Shown: piece by piece, positions 7,270 to 17,318 of the stretch
Layout: each line of letters opens with the position of its first letter
How positions within the stretch are numbered: the first letter of the stretch is position 1
From: Pseudomonas tensinigenes
GTDB taxonomy: Bacteria > Pseudomonadota > Gammaproteobacteria > Pseudomonadales > Pseudomonadaceae
Assembly: GCF_014268445.2 (NCBI RefSeq)
Contig: NZ_CP077089.1
Location: 486,501-550,500 of the forward strand
Direction: 5' to 3'
DNA length: 64,000 nt
Made by a program: the position numbers and the translations under genes
Notes under the pieces: model-generated
Told to the model about the DNA's origin: nothing
Seen by the model: only the letters and a program-made list of their open reading frames with translations
Databases searched by the model: none

Positions 7270-9522
7270 ATGTCGACTGTCACTTGCTGGTTGCGCCAAC
7301 TGCTGTTAGTGGCCGGCCTGTGCCTGTCGCCTTCATCGCTGGCCGAAACGCTGCTGCAAAACCCGCTGTGGCGCGTACAGCTCGACCCCGCAACCCTCGC
7401 CGTGCGAGTCACCCCGGCCAACGGCGCGACTGTGCAGGCATCGACGGGCGTCGCTGCGCACAGGATCAGCAACCTGGTGCAACGTGACAATCGTGTCGAC
7501 TGGCAATGGGACGATGGCGCCTGGACACTCAGCGTTGATCTCGATCAACGCGACCTGAACTTCTCGATCACCGCACGCGCCCCGGCTGAACTTGAGTTCT
7601 TGCGCCAGCCCGGCAATACCATGGGCAAGGGCCTGATCTGGCCCTTGGCCGAGGGCCATTATGTGCCGCGCGGCGATCCGGTGTGGCAGGCGTTTCTGGT
7701 GAGTCAAGGGGTGCTCAATGCCACTCAGGATATGAGTCTGCCGATCTGGGGCGTCGAGCATGAGGGATTCAGTCTCAACTGGTTGCTGAGCAACCCCTAC
7801 AACAATCAACTGCTGTTCAGCGCTGAGGGCGATGCGCTCGCGTTGTCGGTGCGGCATCAATTCACCTCACTCAAGCCGTCGACAGCGCTGACGTTCAGCC
7901 TGTTTCTGGGTGACGCCGAGCCGCTGGCCGGTGCCAAGCGCTACCGACAATGGCGGATCGACACCGGCCGTCACGAAAGCCTGAGCAGCAAGCTTGAGAA
8001 AACACCGACATCGCGAAAGCTGTTGGGCGCCAGTCATGTCTACCTGTGGGGTAACGATCTGCTGGGGCAAAAGGATGTGCGTAACTGGCCGGCGTTGCTT
8101 GGCAAGTTGCGCGGCCAGACTGACCTTGCCGGTGCGTTGCGCGGCGGCATGGATACTGAAGCCTTGCAGCTGCTCGCCACGCAGACCGTGCTCAATCGTT
8201 ATCAGCAAAACATTCTGCTGCGCAGCCTCAATCGGGCGCTGAACACTCAGGCTCGCAAAACCTGGCAGGCCCGCGCGGTGCCGGACATGCAAGCACTGGT
8301 CAACGGTTACGCTGCCCTGCGTGGCCAACTGGCCCGCGAATTCGCCGGTGCCGTGACAGCCAGGCCTGAGCAATGGGGCAGCACCCTGTCGCTGGACTCC
8401 ATTGCGCAATTGCAAAACGCCGGGCTGTCGCGCTTGTGGCTGGGTCTTGGTGAGGGGTGGGAGGGCGGGCTCTGGCATCCCGAGGCGGTTCGAGCAGGCG
8501 TGCAGGCCGGGTATCTGCTGGCACCGTATGATTCTTACGAGACGGCGCTGAGTCGGAATGAGAACCCGGACTGGACCACCGCGCATCTGGGTGACACGGC
8601 TTACCGCGAGTGCGCCATCGTGCTGGAAAACCGCACGCTGAAAAGCGGCTTTCAGCAATCAGGTCACTACACCGACCCACGTTGCGTGCGCCCTTTGCTG
8701 GAGAAACGAGTCAAAGCGGTCAGCGTCGCCGCCGGTTTCAACAGCTGGTTTCTCGACGCCTACGCCACAGGCATGGTGTTCGACAGCTACCGTGCGGATG
8801 CCCCAATGACACAGGCACAGAACGCCGAAGGCAATGTCGAGGCGTCGCGCTGGATCAATGAACTGCTGCAATTGCCCAGCGGCTCCGAGGATGGCAATGC
8901 GACCACGGCTCAAGGCGTGCTGTTCGCCCATGGCATGCAGACGCCGGTGATCGGCTGGGGTGATGCCGACATGAGTAAAAATCCGGATTCCGAATACTTT
9001 GTCGGCAAGTGGTTTCCGCCGGAGCAACCGGCCGTGTTCTTCAAATCCGTGCCAATAAAGGAACCGTTGCGGCGCATTCACTTTGACCCGGCCAGCCGTT
9101 TGCCGCTGTATCAAGCGGTGTTCCACGGCTCGCTCATCACCACCCATCACTGGTTGTTCGACAGCCTTAAATTGAGCAACGCAAGGGTGGAAAACGAACT
9201 GACGCAATTGCTTTACAACGTGCCGCCGCTGTACCACCTGAGTGCGGCAACGCTGGCGCAGCGACTGCCGCTGATGGCCCGCCAGGATGCATTCTTCCGT
9301 CCGCTGCATGAGCGCCTGGCGACGCAGGCACTGACCGGTTTCCAATGGCTGAGCGAAGATCGGCGGGTGCAGCAGACTTCATTTGAAGACGGCACTCGGC
9401 TGCTGGCCAACTTCGATCCAGCCCCGCGTGAAGTGGACGGTCGGACCCTGCCCGGCGAGAGCGTCACGCTGCTGCTGCCGGAAGGTACCGTCAGCCACTA
9501 CCGGGTGCAGGCAACTCCCTGA
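7270..9522 (+). CDS. Secreted glycoside-hydrolase-like protein
   Basis: About 750 residues with an N-terminal signal peptide (hydrophobic stretch LLLVAGLCLS, cleavage near SLAE). The N-terminal third looks like a beta-sandwich of the mutarotase-like kind that precedes the catalytic barrel in several large glycosidases. The middle has barrel-like segments, including WFLDAYATG at about residue 495, where the Asp could be catalytic, and GVLFAHGMQTP around residue 550. The C-terminus (TRLLANFDPAPREVDG) looks like a beta domain of the GH101/DUF5696 kind. No specific family or substrate can be assigned. ATG 7270 is chosen for the GGAGGAG site; an upstream TTG at 7252 overlaps that site and is unlikely. 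Confidence 0.6.
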   Translation: MSTVTCWLRQLLLVAGLCLSPSSLAETLLQNPLWRVQLDPATLAVRVTPANGATVQASTGVAAHRISNLVQRDNRVDWQWDDGAWTLSVDLDQRDLNFSITARAPAELEFLRQPGNTMGKGLIWPLAEGHYVPRGDPVWQAFLVSQGVLNATQDMSLPIWGVEHEGFSLNWLLSNPYNNQLLFSAEGDALALSVRHQFTSLKPSTALTFSLFLGDAEPLAGAKRYRQWRIDTGRHESLSSKLEKTPTSRKLLGASHVYLWGNDLLGQKDVRNWPALLGKLRGQTDLAGALRGGMDTEALQLLATQTVLNRYQQNILLRSLNRALNTQARKTWQARAVPDMQALVNGYAALRGQLAREFAGAVTARPEQWGSTLSLDSIAQLQNAGLSRLWLGLGEGWEGGLWHPEAVRAGVQAGYLLAPYDSYETALSRNENPDWTTAHLGDTAYRECAIVLENRTLKSGFQQSGHYTDPRCVRPLLEKRVKAVSVAAGFNSWFLDAYATGMVFDSYRADAPMTQAQNAEGNVEASRWINELLQLPSGSEDGNATTAQGVLFAHGMQTPVIGWGDADMSKNPDSEYFVGKWFPPEQPAVFFKSVPIKEPLRRIHFDPASRLPLYQAVFHGSLITTHHWLFDSLKLSNARVENELTQLLYNVPPLYHLSAATLAQRLPLMARQDAFFRPLHERLATQALTGFQWLSEDRRVQQTSFEDGTRLLANFDPAPREVDGRTLPGESVTLLLPEGTVSHYRVQATP

Positions 9523-9523
9523 C

Positions 9524-10150
9524 TCAGCCTTTGCGCCAGACGCTGGCCAACCACGGCTGCTGCTCGCGCGGCAGGCCTGCGGGACGGAAGTAGTGTTCCA
9601 GTTCGACGAATCCGGCGCGGGCAAGCAGCCCGCGCCATGCCTCCAGATCGTGATACGAGCCATAGCGCGGCCCGTTCCAGCCCTCGCGGTTATCCCCGCG
9701 CGGGTTAGAGCTGAACAGCACACCGCCCGGTTTCAAGGTATCGCGCAGCTGTTGCAAAACCCGTGGCAATTCCTGCAATGGCACATGAAACAGCACCGCG
9801 TTGGCGAAGATTCCGTCGAAGCGTTCGGCGGGTAAATCAAGCTTGAGGAAATCCTGGCACCACACTTCACAGCCACTGTCGTCACGGGCCATCCGCGCAA
9901 ACTCGGGTGAGCCGTCGAGCCCGACCGCGACGTGCCCCATGCGTGTAAACGTCTGCAGATCCCGTCCCGGTCCACAGCCAAAATCAAGAATCGCTAACGG
10001 CGCTACGCCCTGGATGTGCCGCAACAGCGCCTCGATGTTCTGGCTGACATCGTGAGCGCGGGTGCCCTCACGGAAGTCTTCGGCCACTGAGTTGTAGTGG
10101 GCAAGGGTGGTGGCGGTGATCTGTTCCAGGTCGGTCGGAGTCTGCTTCAT
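9524..10150 (-). CDS. Class I SAM-dependent methyltransferase
   Basis: A 208-residue protein with the Rossmann-like SAM-binding motif ILDFGCGPGRDL at about residues 55-66, the acidic ribose-binding residue in VGLDGS, and a post-motif FDGIFANAVLFHVP. The size and single domain match the UbiE/Methyltransf_11 group of small-molecule methyltransferases. The substrate is unknown. It ends almost against the glycosidase gene on the other strand (convergent, one base apart), so the two are not co-transcribed. A six-pair hairpin AAGCGC-TTTC-GCGCTT lies upstream at 10188-10203. Confidence 0.85.
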   Translation of the reverse strand: MKQTPTDLEQITATTLAHYNSVAEDFREGTRAHDVSQNIEALLRHIQGVAPLAILDFGCGPGRDLQTFTRMGHVAVGLDGSPEFARMARDDSGCEVWCQDFLKLDLPAERFDGIFANAVLFHVPLQELPRVLQQLRDTLKPGGVLFSSNPRGDNREGWNGPRYGSYHDLEAWRGLLARAGFVELEHYFRPAGLPREQQPWLASVWRKG

Positions 10151-10394
10151 GGTCGGTTCGTGGTGGCAAGGACGATGGGCAGACTATAAGCGCTTTCGCG
10201 CTTTAAAAGATCGCAGCCTACGGGCCTTGTATCTTCATTCACCAGAAAGCACAAAACCCCGGCGCCTGTGCAATACATATGTACCGCACGCAGTAGCGCG
10301 CTGCGGGATGTAATGACGCCTGCGCGATAGACCACTGTCGCGATGTCTGCCCTGTTTTTTTATCGGGGGGGAATCACTCAGGAAAAGGATGTTC

Positions 10395-11792
10395 ATGAGC
10401 ATTGTTCGCAAACCTGGCACTACCTCGCCAACCAACCGTAACCCGGTGAACGCCACACCACTGCGGAAAAGATCCGGCAGTTCGCCATCCGGCGACGGGA
10501 CTCCCGTGAAGATTTACCGTTCTGATACGGATCCAGCTAACCAGGAGGCGGGGGCGCATTTCCCCGCCGTTACGATTGCGCCGTTGCACTCTGCCCAGAT
10601 CCGGCCGGTGTCTGCGCAAGTCAAAACCCTTGAACGCTACAGCTTGCGCGCGCCAGCCAACTTGCCTGCCGCCAATGCTCAAGGCCTGCGCGTGTACAAG
10701 AACCGAAAATATGTCGATATCGCCCCCGGCGAGATCGTCCTGGTTCGGGAAACCGGCACAGTCGGTGAATATCGGGCATCGCTGGTCTCTGAATCGGCGG
10801 CGTTGGGCCCGGCCTTGTTTCTTGATCCGCGCAGCAAGATCTGGACACTCGAACGGCCTCAACCGTTAACCGGTCCAGGCAAAGTGATTGACATCGACAT
10901 CGATGAGCTCATTGGCGAGCTCAGAAGGGAGCATGCGCAAAAAAACCGGGTTCATACCGGTAGCGATGACTCGTTTGAGTACACGGCGGCACAGGAGGGC
11001 GCGCTGGTCGCCCGCGGCTTGAAGCAGTTCTCGCCGGAACAGGTGGCGATCATTCGCTCAGAACTGAAAGCGGTTGAAAACATCTTCGCTGATGCCAGCC
11101 ACGCCATTGGTCTGAAATACCGGGATGCGGATGCCGTTTACGAAAGTTTCTTCGGCACCGGGCACCTCAACGTTGCGCAACGATTCTCTGATTCGGTCGC
11201 GCGCGGTCTGGCGGTTTCCAGGGAATACCAGGGGGTTTGGGGCGGTGAAAAATTCCTCGGCGTCGATGCGCACAGCAATAGCGCGGCGTGGATGTACAAA
11301 AGCGATTTCCACGGCCGGCTGTTCATCAATCGCAAGTACATGCAGCGCGGTACATTGAGCCTGTCGTTGGGCCATGAAATGTTGCACACCAACAGAATCG
11401 ACCGGTTCCAGGCCATCGGGCCCAACGCCGCGGACTATTTCTATCTGGACGGCCGACTGGGTCGTTTGCTGATCTGGGATTCGCTAGCCGCGTACGACGT
11501 TCCCGAGCGCGGCGTCTCCGAGGCAATCATGCGTGGCGGTTTGACGGTCGACTATCTGAACGCGTTTTCACACGATCACGATGCCTTCCTGTTCGCTGTC
11601 AGTGATTACCTGGGTATCGGCGACGATCTGCAACTTCAGGCGGCGGTTGACGCGTTCAACGCCAGTCCGCCGTTGCGTGCGCAGTTGGCGGTGAACAACG
11701 CTGACAGCCTGATTTGTGCGGCAAAAGCTCTGCAAGTGCTGCATCAAAACAAAAGTGAATATTCGTGGCTGGACAGCCTGATTGAAGATTAA
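10395..11792 (+). CDS. Putative aspzincin (M35-like) metallopeptidase toxin or effector
   Basis: A 465-residue protein with no signal peptide. After a basic, Ser/Thr/Pro-rich N-terminus (about residues 1-60) comes a beta-rich segment with RVYKNRKYVDI and IVLVRETG (about residues 98-152). A C-terminal region then holds zinc-site motif HEMLH (about 327-331), DYFY (about 347-350, fitting DxxY) and NNADS (about 434-438). HExxH plus DxxY plus NADS is the pattern of aspzincins (M35, lysine-specific metalloendopeptidases), and a helix ending in FFG before the motif also fits. GGAAAAGG at 10381-10388 favours ATG 10395 over 10389. It stands alone with no immunity or chaperone gene recognised; 11793-12056 downstream shows no gene. 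Confidence 0.6.
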   Translation: MSIVRKPGTTSPTNRNPVNATPLRKRSGSSPSGDGTPVKIYRSDTDPANQEAGAHFPAVTIAPLHSAQIRPVSAQVKTLERYSLRAPANLPAANAQGLRVYKNRKYVDIAPGEIVLVRETGTVGEYRASLVSESAALGPALFLDPRSKIWTLERPQPLTGPGKVIDIDIDELIGELRREHAQKNRVHTGSDDSFEYTAAQEGALVARGLKQFSPEQVAIIRSELKAVENIFADASHAIGLKYRDADAVYESFFGTGHLNVAQRFSDSVARGLAVSREYQGVWGGEKFLGVDAHSNSAAWMYKSDFHGRLFINRKYMQRGTLSLSLGHEMLHTNRIDRFQAIGPNAADYFYLDGRLGRLLIWDSLAAYDVPERGVSEAIMRGGLTVDYLNAFSHDHDAFLFAVSDYLGIGDDLQLQAAVDAFNASPPLRAQLAVNNADSLICAAKALQVLHQNKSEYSWLDSLIED

Positions 11793-12056
11793 GACCGGCG
11801 CCCCTTCAATTCAGTTGTTTGAGTGTGTACCTGCTAGTTCTTACAGTTTCGGAACACCGTCAAAGCGCTCATTCTCCACTCTAAGGTGAGAAAGGACGCT
11901 TGTGACCATGAATGTTCACCATGCCGCCGCCACTGTCGGATCATTGAGCCACGTTCGCTGATGATCCGCAGTGATGTCGATGCTCTGATTGAAGAAATAG
12001 CGCCGCCGCAGTCGGTCAGATTTATCCCGATTCCCAAAAAACAAACCTTCTTTTTT

Positions 12057-12701
12057 TCAGCGCTTGTTGAGACCCCGCGCCAACCGATCCCCACCCAACT
12101 GAATCACCGCCACCAGAGCCACCAGCAACACAATCACCGTCAGCATGATCTGGCTGTCAAAGCGCTGATACCCATAGCGATAGGCGATATCCCCCAACCC
12201 ACCCGCGCCAATCGCCCCGGCCATGGCCGACGAGTTGATCATCGTCACCAGCGTAATGGTGAAACCGCCGACAATCCCCGGCAGCGCCTCTGGCAACAGC
12301 ACATGCCAGACGATGTGCCAGCGCCGACAACCCATCGCTTGCGCCGCTTCAATCAGACCATGATCAACCTCGCGCAGACTCACTTCGGCAATCCGCGCAA
12401 AGAATGGCGTAGCGGCAATCGTCAGTGGCACCACGGCAGCCCAGACACCGTACGTAGTGCCGACAATCAAGCGGGTAAACGGAATCAGCGCGACCATCAG
12501 AATCAGAAACGGGATCGAGCGGAACAGGTTCACGAACGCCCCCAACGCACGGTTCAACACTGGCGCTTCGTAGATCCCGCCCTTGTCGCTGGTGACCAGA
12601 ATCACCGCCATGGGAATCCCCACCAGCAGCGCGATCAGTGATGACACACCGACCATCAGGAAGGTGTCGATAAAACCCTGCAACAAGCGATCAAACCACA
12701 T
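12057..12701 (-). CDS. metI: ABC transporter permease, MetI family
   Basis: A 214-residue inner-membrane protein with about five membrane helices and the EAA loop typical of binding-protein-dependent permeases ([14 protein letters not shown], then [11 protein letters not shown]). It matches MetI of methionine/organosulfur importers. The start is the ATG at 12699-12701, which overlaps the stop of the ATPase gene by a few bases; the longer open frame upstream is only the shadow of metN. It is the last gene of a metQ-metN-metI order. Context with sulfur-releasing oxygenases suggests an organosulfur ligand rather than plain methionine. Confidence 0.85.
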   Translation of the reverse strand: MWFDRLLQGFIDTFLMVGVSSLIALLVGIPMAVILVTSDKGGIYEAPVLNRALGAFVNLFRSIPFLILMVALIPFTRLIVGTTYGVWAAVVPLTIAATPFFARIAEVSLREVDHGLIEAAQAMGCRRWHIVWHVLLPEALPGIVGGFTITLVTMINSSAMAGAIGAGGLGDIAYRYGYQRFDSQIMLTVIVLLVALVAVIQLGGDRLARGLNKR

Positions 12702-13812
12702 AACCCAATACCTCCACGCGTTGCGCCCATTGCGCGGCGCGCTCACGCAATTGCTCGGCGCTGAACGATGTACCGCTGACGGCGAGCAGCAGTTGCCCCA
12801 GCGCATGCCCCTGAATCCGCTCGACACCGCCTTGAAGCAGCTTCACCCGACCACCTAATGCCGCGAACAGTGCCGCCAGATCCGGCTCATCACTGGCGCT
12901 GCCGGTGAACTGCAAGCGCAGCACCACAGCGGCGTCGGAGGAGGGCGGCTGCGCCTGCAAACGGCTTTGCAATTCTTCCGGCAGCGCGTGTTGCAGCGGC
13001 GCCAGCAAGGTTTGGCTGACCTCATGCTGCGGATTGCCGAACACTTCCCATACCGGGCCTTGTTCGACAACCCGCCCGTGCTCAAGCACGACAACGCGGT
13101 CGCAGATTTCGCGGATCACTGCCATCTCGTGAGTGATCAGAACGATGGTCAGGCCCAGGCGATTATTGATTTCGCGCAGCAGGCCGAGGATCGACTGGGT
13201 GGTCTCTGGATCGAGCGCCGAAGTAGCTTCGTCGCAGAGCAGAATATCCGGGTCATGCACCAGCGCGCGGGCGATGCCGACACGCTGTTTCTGCCCGCCG
13301 GAAAGCTGCGCCGGATAGGCCTTGTGCTTTTCTTGCAGGCCGACCAGTTCGAGCAGTTCGCGCACCTTTTTCTCGCGTTGTTCTTTCGGCACACCCGCGA
13401 CTTTCAGCGGCAGTTCGACGTTCTGCCAAACCGTCTTGGCCGACATCAGATTGAAGTGCTGGAAGATCATGCCGATGCGCCTGCGTAGCGCTACCAGACG
13501 GTCTTCATCGAACTCGCCGATGTCGACCTGATCGATCAAAACCCGTCCAGACGTCGGCTGCTCCAGGCGATTGATCGTGCGTATCAGCGACGACTTGCCG
13601 GCGCCGCTGCGACCAATGATGCCGAACACTTCGCCGCGCTGAATTGCCAGATCGATGCCCTGCAAAGCCGCGACCGGGCCTTGCCGGCCGTTGTAGGTTT
13701 TGCCCAGACCAATGAAGCGTACGTGGGCGCGATTCAGCTCGGGGTGCAGCTCGGTTTTTTCAGCAGTGTGTGGCTCTGGAGTTTCCAGTCGCCGTTGGAT
13801 CGCGGCCGTCAT
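12691..13812 (-). CDS. metN: ABC transporter ATP-binding protein, MetN family with NIL domain
   Basis: About 373 residues. Walker [10 protein letters not shown], signature [15 protein letters not shown] and Walker [13 protein letters not shown] are all present. The extra C-terminal 100 residues correspond to the NIL (ACT-like) domain that in MetN senses methionine and inhibits transport. The ATG at 13810-13812 lies two bases after the metQ stop; a TTG at 13827 would overlap metQ and is less likely. P. aeruginosa PA2346-PA2351 has a similar set of flavoenzymes beside a MetNIQ-type transporter, from general knowledge. Confidence 0.85.
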   Translation of the reverse strand: MTAAIQRRLETPEPHTAEKTELHPELNRAHVRFIGLGKTYNGRQGPVAALQGIDLAIQRGEVFGIIGRSGAGKSSLIRTINRLEQPTSGRVLIDQVDIGEFDEDRLVALRRRIGMIFQHFNLMSAKTVWQNVELPLKVAGVPKEQREKKVRELLELVGLQEKHKAYPAQLSGGQKQRVGIARALVHDPDILLCDEATSALDPETTQSILGLLREINNRLGLTIVLITHEMAVIREICDRVVVLEHGRVVEQGPVWEVFGNPQHEVSQTLLAPLQHALPEELQSRLQAQPPSSDAAVVLRLQFTGSASDEPDLAALFAALGGRVKLLQGGVERIQGHALGQLLLAVSGTSFSAEQLRERAAQWAQRVEVLGYVV

Positions 13813-13814
13813 GC

Positions 13815-14624
13815 TCAGCTTTCCCAACCGGCTTGATACAGCTTGCCATGGGCTTTATCCAGCGCCGCGCGAACGACCGGCGAATGCTGGTAGATGTCGA
13901 CGAATTTGATCAGGCGCGGGTCGGTTTTGCTTTTCGGCTGGATGACGAACTGGATCACGTATTCCTTGTGGTCGAGGCCGTCGAACAGCAGCGCCGAACC
14001 GGCATCGAAAGTCTTCGCCAGACGAATGTAGGCCGGGTAGCCCTGGACCAGATCGGCGTCGTCATAGGCGCGCACCAGTTGCACGGCTTCGACTTGCAGA
14101 ATCTTGATCTTTTTTGGATTAGCGACGATGTCGTCTTCGGTGGCCTTGTAACCAACGCCCGGTTTCAGGGTGATCAAGCCAGCCTTGGCCAGCAGCTGCA
14201 ACCCGCGACCGCTGTTGATCGGATCGTTGGCGATGGCGACGCTGGCGCCTTCGGGCAACTCGTCGAAGCTTTTGTATTTTTTCGAATAGAGGCCGACGTT
14301 GTTGATGATCCCCGGGGCGAACGGCACCAGATCAAAACCCGACGCGGCTTTGGCGTTTTCGAGGAACGGGATGTGCTGGAAGTAGTTCACGTCGATGTCG
14401 CCGGCGGCGAGGCTGACGTTCGGCGCGATCCAGTCGCTGAACTCCACCAGTTCGACTTTCAGGCCTTGCTTGGAGGCTTCTTCGACAGCGGCTTCCAGCG
14501 GGATGGCGAAGGCGGCGGTGGTGCCGATTTTCAACGGTGCGTCGGCGGCGAAGACTGCCGAGCTGAACAGGCCGAGGGCCAGGACCAGTGCTTTGACTGG
14601 GTGGGACAGGCGTTTCTTGGTCAT
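13815..14624 (-). CDS. metQ: MetQ/NlpA-family substrate-binding protein
   Basis: A 269-residue periplasmic binding protein with signal peptide ending [10 protein letters not shown], so a secreted soluble form with no lipobox cysteine. The family signatures [23 protein letters not shown] and [12 protein letters not shown] are clear; the last holds the Asn that contacts the amino-acid ligand in MetQ. ATG 14622-14624 is chosen at the start of the signal peptide; the longer open frame runs into the repeat upstream. It would feed the MetN-MetI importer encoded just downstream. Confidence 0.85.
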   Translation of the reverse strand: MTKKRLSHPVKALVLALGLFSSAVFAADAPLKIGTTAAFAIPLEAAVEEASKQGLKVELVEFSDWIAPNVSLAAGDIDVNYFQHIPFLENAKAASGFDLVPFAPGIINNVGLYSKKYKSFDELPEGASVAIANDPINSGRGLQLLAKAGLITLKPGVGYKATEDDIVANPKKIKILQVEAVQLVRAYDDADLVQGYPAYIRLAKTFDAGSALLFDGLDHKEYVIQFVIQPKSKTDPRLIKFVDIYQHSPVVRAALDKAHGKLYQAGWES

Positions 14625-14673
14625 GATGAGTTTTCCAGTCAGTGCATAAATTTGTGGTGTATTGGATGGCCTC

Positions 14674-14740
14674 TTCGCGAGCAGGCTCGCTCCCACAGGG
14701 GAAATGCATTCCCAATGTGGGAGCGAGTCTGCTCGCGAAG
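14674..14740. repeat. REPIN-type palindromic repeat pair
   Basis: TTCGCGAGCAGGCTCGCTCC and its near-inverse GGGAGCGAGTCTGCTCGCGAA flank about 25 bases. Similar pairs occur at 24733, 33105, 35324, 41474 and 49886, with single arms at 27393 and 61245. It separates the FMN monooxygenase gene from metQ and may shape the relative levels of the two transcript parts. Confidence 0.85.
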
Positions 14741-14743
14741 GTT

Positions 14744-16102
14744 TTAGCGGCGAAATGCGGAACCCGTGTGTTGCTCAGGTAGCTGCGCTTCGCCGTGAAA
14801 CAGCTTCTCGCGCAGGCTGCCGGTGTCGTACGCGGTCTTGTACGACCCACGCCGTTGCAACTCCGGAATCACCAGCTCAATGAAATCGACATAGCTTTCC
14901 GGCGTAACAATCCGCGTCAAATTGAACCCATCAAGACCGGTCTCGGCGATCCACGATTCCAGCTCATCCGCCACTTGCTCGGGGGAGCCGACCACAGTGA
15001 TGTAGCGGCCACCGAGGGCGTGCTGGTCGAGCAATTTGCGTCGCGTCCAGTCGTTGTTTTGCAGGTTCTTGGTCGCGGACTGAATGGCGTTGCACTTCAC
15101 GTACTGGATCGGTTCGTCGATCTCGTACTGGGAAAAGTCGATGCCGGTGGATGCGGAAAAATGCGCCACGCCGGCCTCGGCGCTGGCGTAACTCAGGTAC
15201 TCGGCGTGCTTGGTCCATGCGGCTTGTTCCGTCGCGCCGACGATGACGTTGAGGCCCATGAACACCTTGATGTCCTCAGGGTTGCGCCCCGCTTCAACCG
15301 CGCTGGCGCGGACCTTGTCGACTTGAACCTTGGTCGACGGTTTGTTCTGGCCGCTGATGAACACACACTCGGCATGACGACCGGCGAAGAGCAAACCGCG
15401 ATCGGAGCTGCCGGCCTGAAACAGCACCGGCGTGCGCTGCGGCGACGGCTCGCAGAGGTGATAACCCTCGACCTGATAGAACTCGCCTTTGTGCTCGACC
15501 TTGTGGACCTTTTCCGGTTGGGCGTAGATGCGCTGCTCGCGGTCATTGAGCACTGCGCCGTTTTCCCAACTGCCTTCCCAGAGTTTGTAGAGCACTTCGA
15601 GGTATTCATCGGCCTGATCGTAACGACGGTCATGCTCGACTTGTTCGCGCAGGCCCATGGCTTTGGCGGCGCTGTCGAGGTAACCAGTGACGATGTTCCA
15701 GCCGACGCGACCACGGCTCAGATGATCGAGCGTCGACATGCGCCGGGCGAACAGATACGGCGGCTCATAAGTGAGATTCGCGGTCAGACCGAAACCAAGA
15801 TTTTTGGTCACGGCAGCCATCGCTGAAACCAGCAGCAACGGATCGTTGACCGGCAACTGGATCGACTCTTTCAGCGGGACATCGACCGAGTTCTGATAGA
15901 CGTCGTACACGCCAACGATGTCGGCGATGAACAAGCCGTCGAACAGCCCGCGCTCCAGCAATTGCGCCAGTTCCGTCCAGTATTCGATGGTGTTGTAGCG
16001 CGTCGAGGTATCGCGCGGATGCGTCCACAGGCCATGGTTGATATGGCCGATGCAGTTCATGTTGAACGCGTTGAGCAGGATCTTCTTTTTCGCCGCGCTC
16101 AT
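14744..16102 (-). CDS. FMNH2-dependent monooxygenase, NtaA/SnaA/DszA family
   Basis: A 452-residue luciferase-like (LLM) flavin monooxygenase. Family signatures include NMNCIGHINHGLW near the N-terminus, LSRGRVGWNIVTG (about residues 128-140) and FQAGSSDRG, the usual FMN-phosphate region. Relatives such as DszA, DmoA and SnaA use reduced FMN from a separate reductase and cleave C-S or C-N bonds. The start overlaps the stop of the upstream flavoprotein gene by one base, so it is coupled to it. No flavin reductase gene is in this operon. An organosulfur substrate is inferred from the neighbours. Confidence 0.85.
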   Translation of the reverse strand: MSAAKKKILLNAFNMNCIGHINHGLWTHPRDTSTRYNTIEYWTELAQLLERGLFDGLFIADIVGVYDVYQNSVDVPLKESIQLPVNDPLLLVSAMAAVTKNLGFGLTANLTYEPPYLFARRMSTLDHLSRGRVGWNIVTGYLDSAAKAMGLREQVEHDRRYDQADEYLEVLYKLWEGSWENGAVLNDREQRIYAQPEKVHKVEHKGEFYQVEGYHLCEPSPQRTPVLFQAGSSDRGLLFAGRHAECVFISGQNKPSTKVQVDKVRASAVEAGRNPEDIKVFMGLNVIVGATEQAAWTKHAEYLSYASAEAGVAHFSASTGIDFSQYEIDEPIQYVKCNAIQSATKNLQNNDWTRRKLLDQHALGGRYITVVGSPEQVADELESWIAETGLDGFNLTRIVTPESYVDFIELVIPELQRRGSYKTAYDTGSLREKLFHGEAQLPEQHTGSAFRR

Positions 16103-17295
16103 CAGATCGTTCCTCGCAATGGAGGGTTTTCATCGTTGAGGTAGTAGTTGCCCACCGCGTGATACTTCCAGCGCACCGGATCGTGCAAGGTGTGCACGCG
16201 CGCGTTGCGCCAGTGACGGTCGAGGCCGTGCTCGATCAGCGTGGCCTGGCTGCCAGCCAGTTCGAACAAGGTGCTACCGGCGGCGAGGGAAATTTCTGTG
16301 CTGATCGCCCGTGCTTCGGCGACGGCAATCGAGGCCGCCGCAACCGTGTCAGCGTTGGTTTCTGCCTGCGCGGCATCAAGGAATTCGCCGGCCCGTTCAA
16401 GCAAGGCTTCGGTGGCATGCAGACGAATGCTCAAGTGGCCGAAGCTTTTCAGTGTCAGTGGATCTTCGGTGGCTTTGTCGTTGCCGGAATCGATCCATGG
16501 CCGGGTCTTGCTGCGCACGAAGTGCAGGGCGTCTTCGTAAGCGGCGCGGGCGATGCCGGTATCGATGGCGGCGTGAAGGATTTGTGCCAACGGGCCGACA
16601 GTGGTCGGGCGTTCGAAAGCGCTTTGAAACGGCAAAACGTCTTCGGTGGCTACATACACGTCTTCGAACACTACGGAGCCGCTGCCGGTGGTGCGCTGAC
16701 CGAAGCCGCTCCAGTCGTCGATCACCGTCAGGCCTTTGCTGTCGCGCGGGACGAAGGCCAGTTGCTGCACACCGTTTTCATCGACAACCGAAGTCGGAAT
16801 GCGTTGCGCGTAGATCGCACCGGTTGAATAAAACTTGCGGCCGTTGATGCGATAGCCGTCACCGTCGCGTTTGAGATTGGTGATGCGGTCGTGGGCGGTT
16901 TTTGTGCCCAATTCCGCCAGGGCATTGCCGAAGCGTTGGCCTGCGAGCACTTCGGCATACAGCCGTTGTTTTTGCGTGTGGCTGCCGTTAACCCGCAGCA
17001 CTTCCAATGCATAAAAATGGTTCTGCGGAATCTGCCCGAGCGAGCCGTCAGCCTGAGCGATCAGGGCGATGACTTTGGCCAGGGTGACGTTGGATACGCC
17101 AGCGCCGCCGTATTCCTTGGGCACGCTGATGCCCCATAGGCCGGAGCGGGAAAATACATCGAGTTCCGGCAGTGGCAAGCGACGTTCACGGTCGCGCAGG
17201 ACGCTGTCGCGTTTGAAATCTTCGGCCAGATCGCTGGCGACGATCAGCGCTTGCTCATCGCTGGTGATGACCGCGACGTGATGGGAAAAAGTCAT
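16102..17295 (-). CDS. Acyl-CoA dehydrogenase-like flavoprotein, SfnC/DszC type
   Basis: A 397-residue protein of the acyl-CoA dehydrogenase fold: helical N-domain, middle beta domain with DDWSGFGQRTTGSGSV, and C-terminal helical domain ending DPVRWKYHAVG. This subset (SfnC, DszC and relatives) works as flavin-dependent monooxygenases in sulfur metabolism, and the C-terminal HTLHDPVRWKYH signature is typical of it. It is paralogous to the next gene upstream in the operon. The ATG at 17293-17295 is preceded by CTGGAGAAA. Which sulfur compound it oxidises is unknown. Confidence 0.85.
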   Translation of the reverse strand: MTFSHHVAVITSDEQALIVASDLAEDFKRDSVLRDRERRLPLPELDVFSRSGLWGISVPKEYGGAGVSNVTLAKVIALIAQADGSLGQIPQNHFYALEVLRVNGSHTQKQRLYAEVLAGQRFGNALAELGTKTAHDRITNLKRDGDGYRINGRKFYSTGAIYAQRIPTSVVDENGVQQLAFVPRDSKGLTVIDDWSGFGQRTTGSGSVVFEDVYVATEDVLPFQSAFERPTTVGPLAQILHAAIDTGIARAAYEDALHFVRSKTRPWIDSGNDKATEDPLTLKSFGHLSIRLHATEALLERAGEFLDAAQAETNADTVAAASIAVAEARAISTEISLAAGSTLFELAGSQATLIEHGLDRHWRNARVHTLHDPVRWKYHAVGNYYLNDENPPLRGTI

Positions 17296-17318
17296 AGGTT
17301 TCTCCAGATGTCTGGTCG

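Noticed and set aside
13770..14747. Long open frame on the + strand opposite metQ
   Set aside because: It is the antisense shadow of metQ in GC-rich DNA; the composition and lack of motifs do not support a gene.
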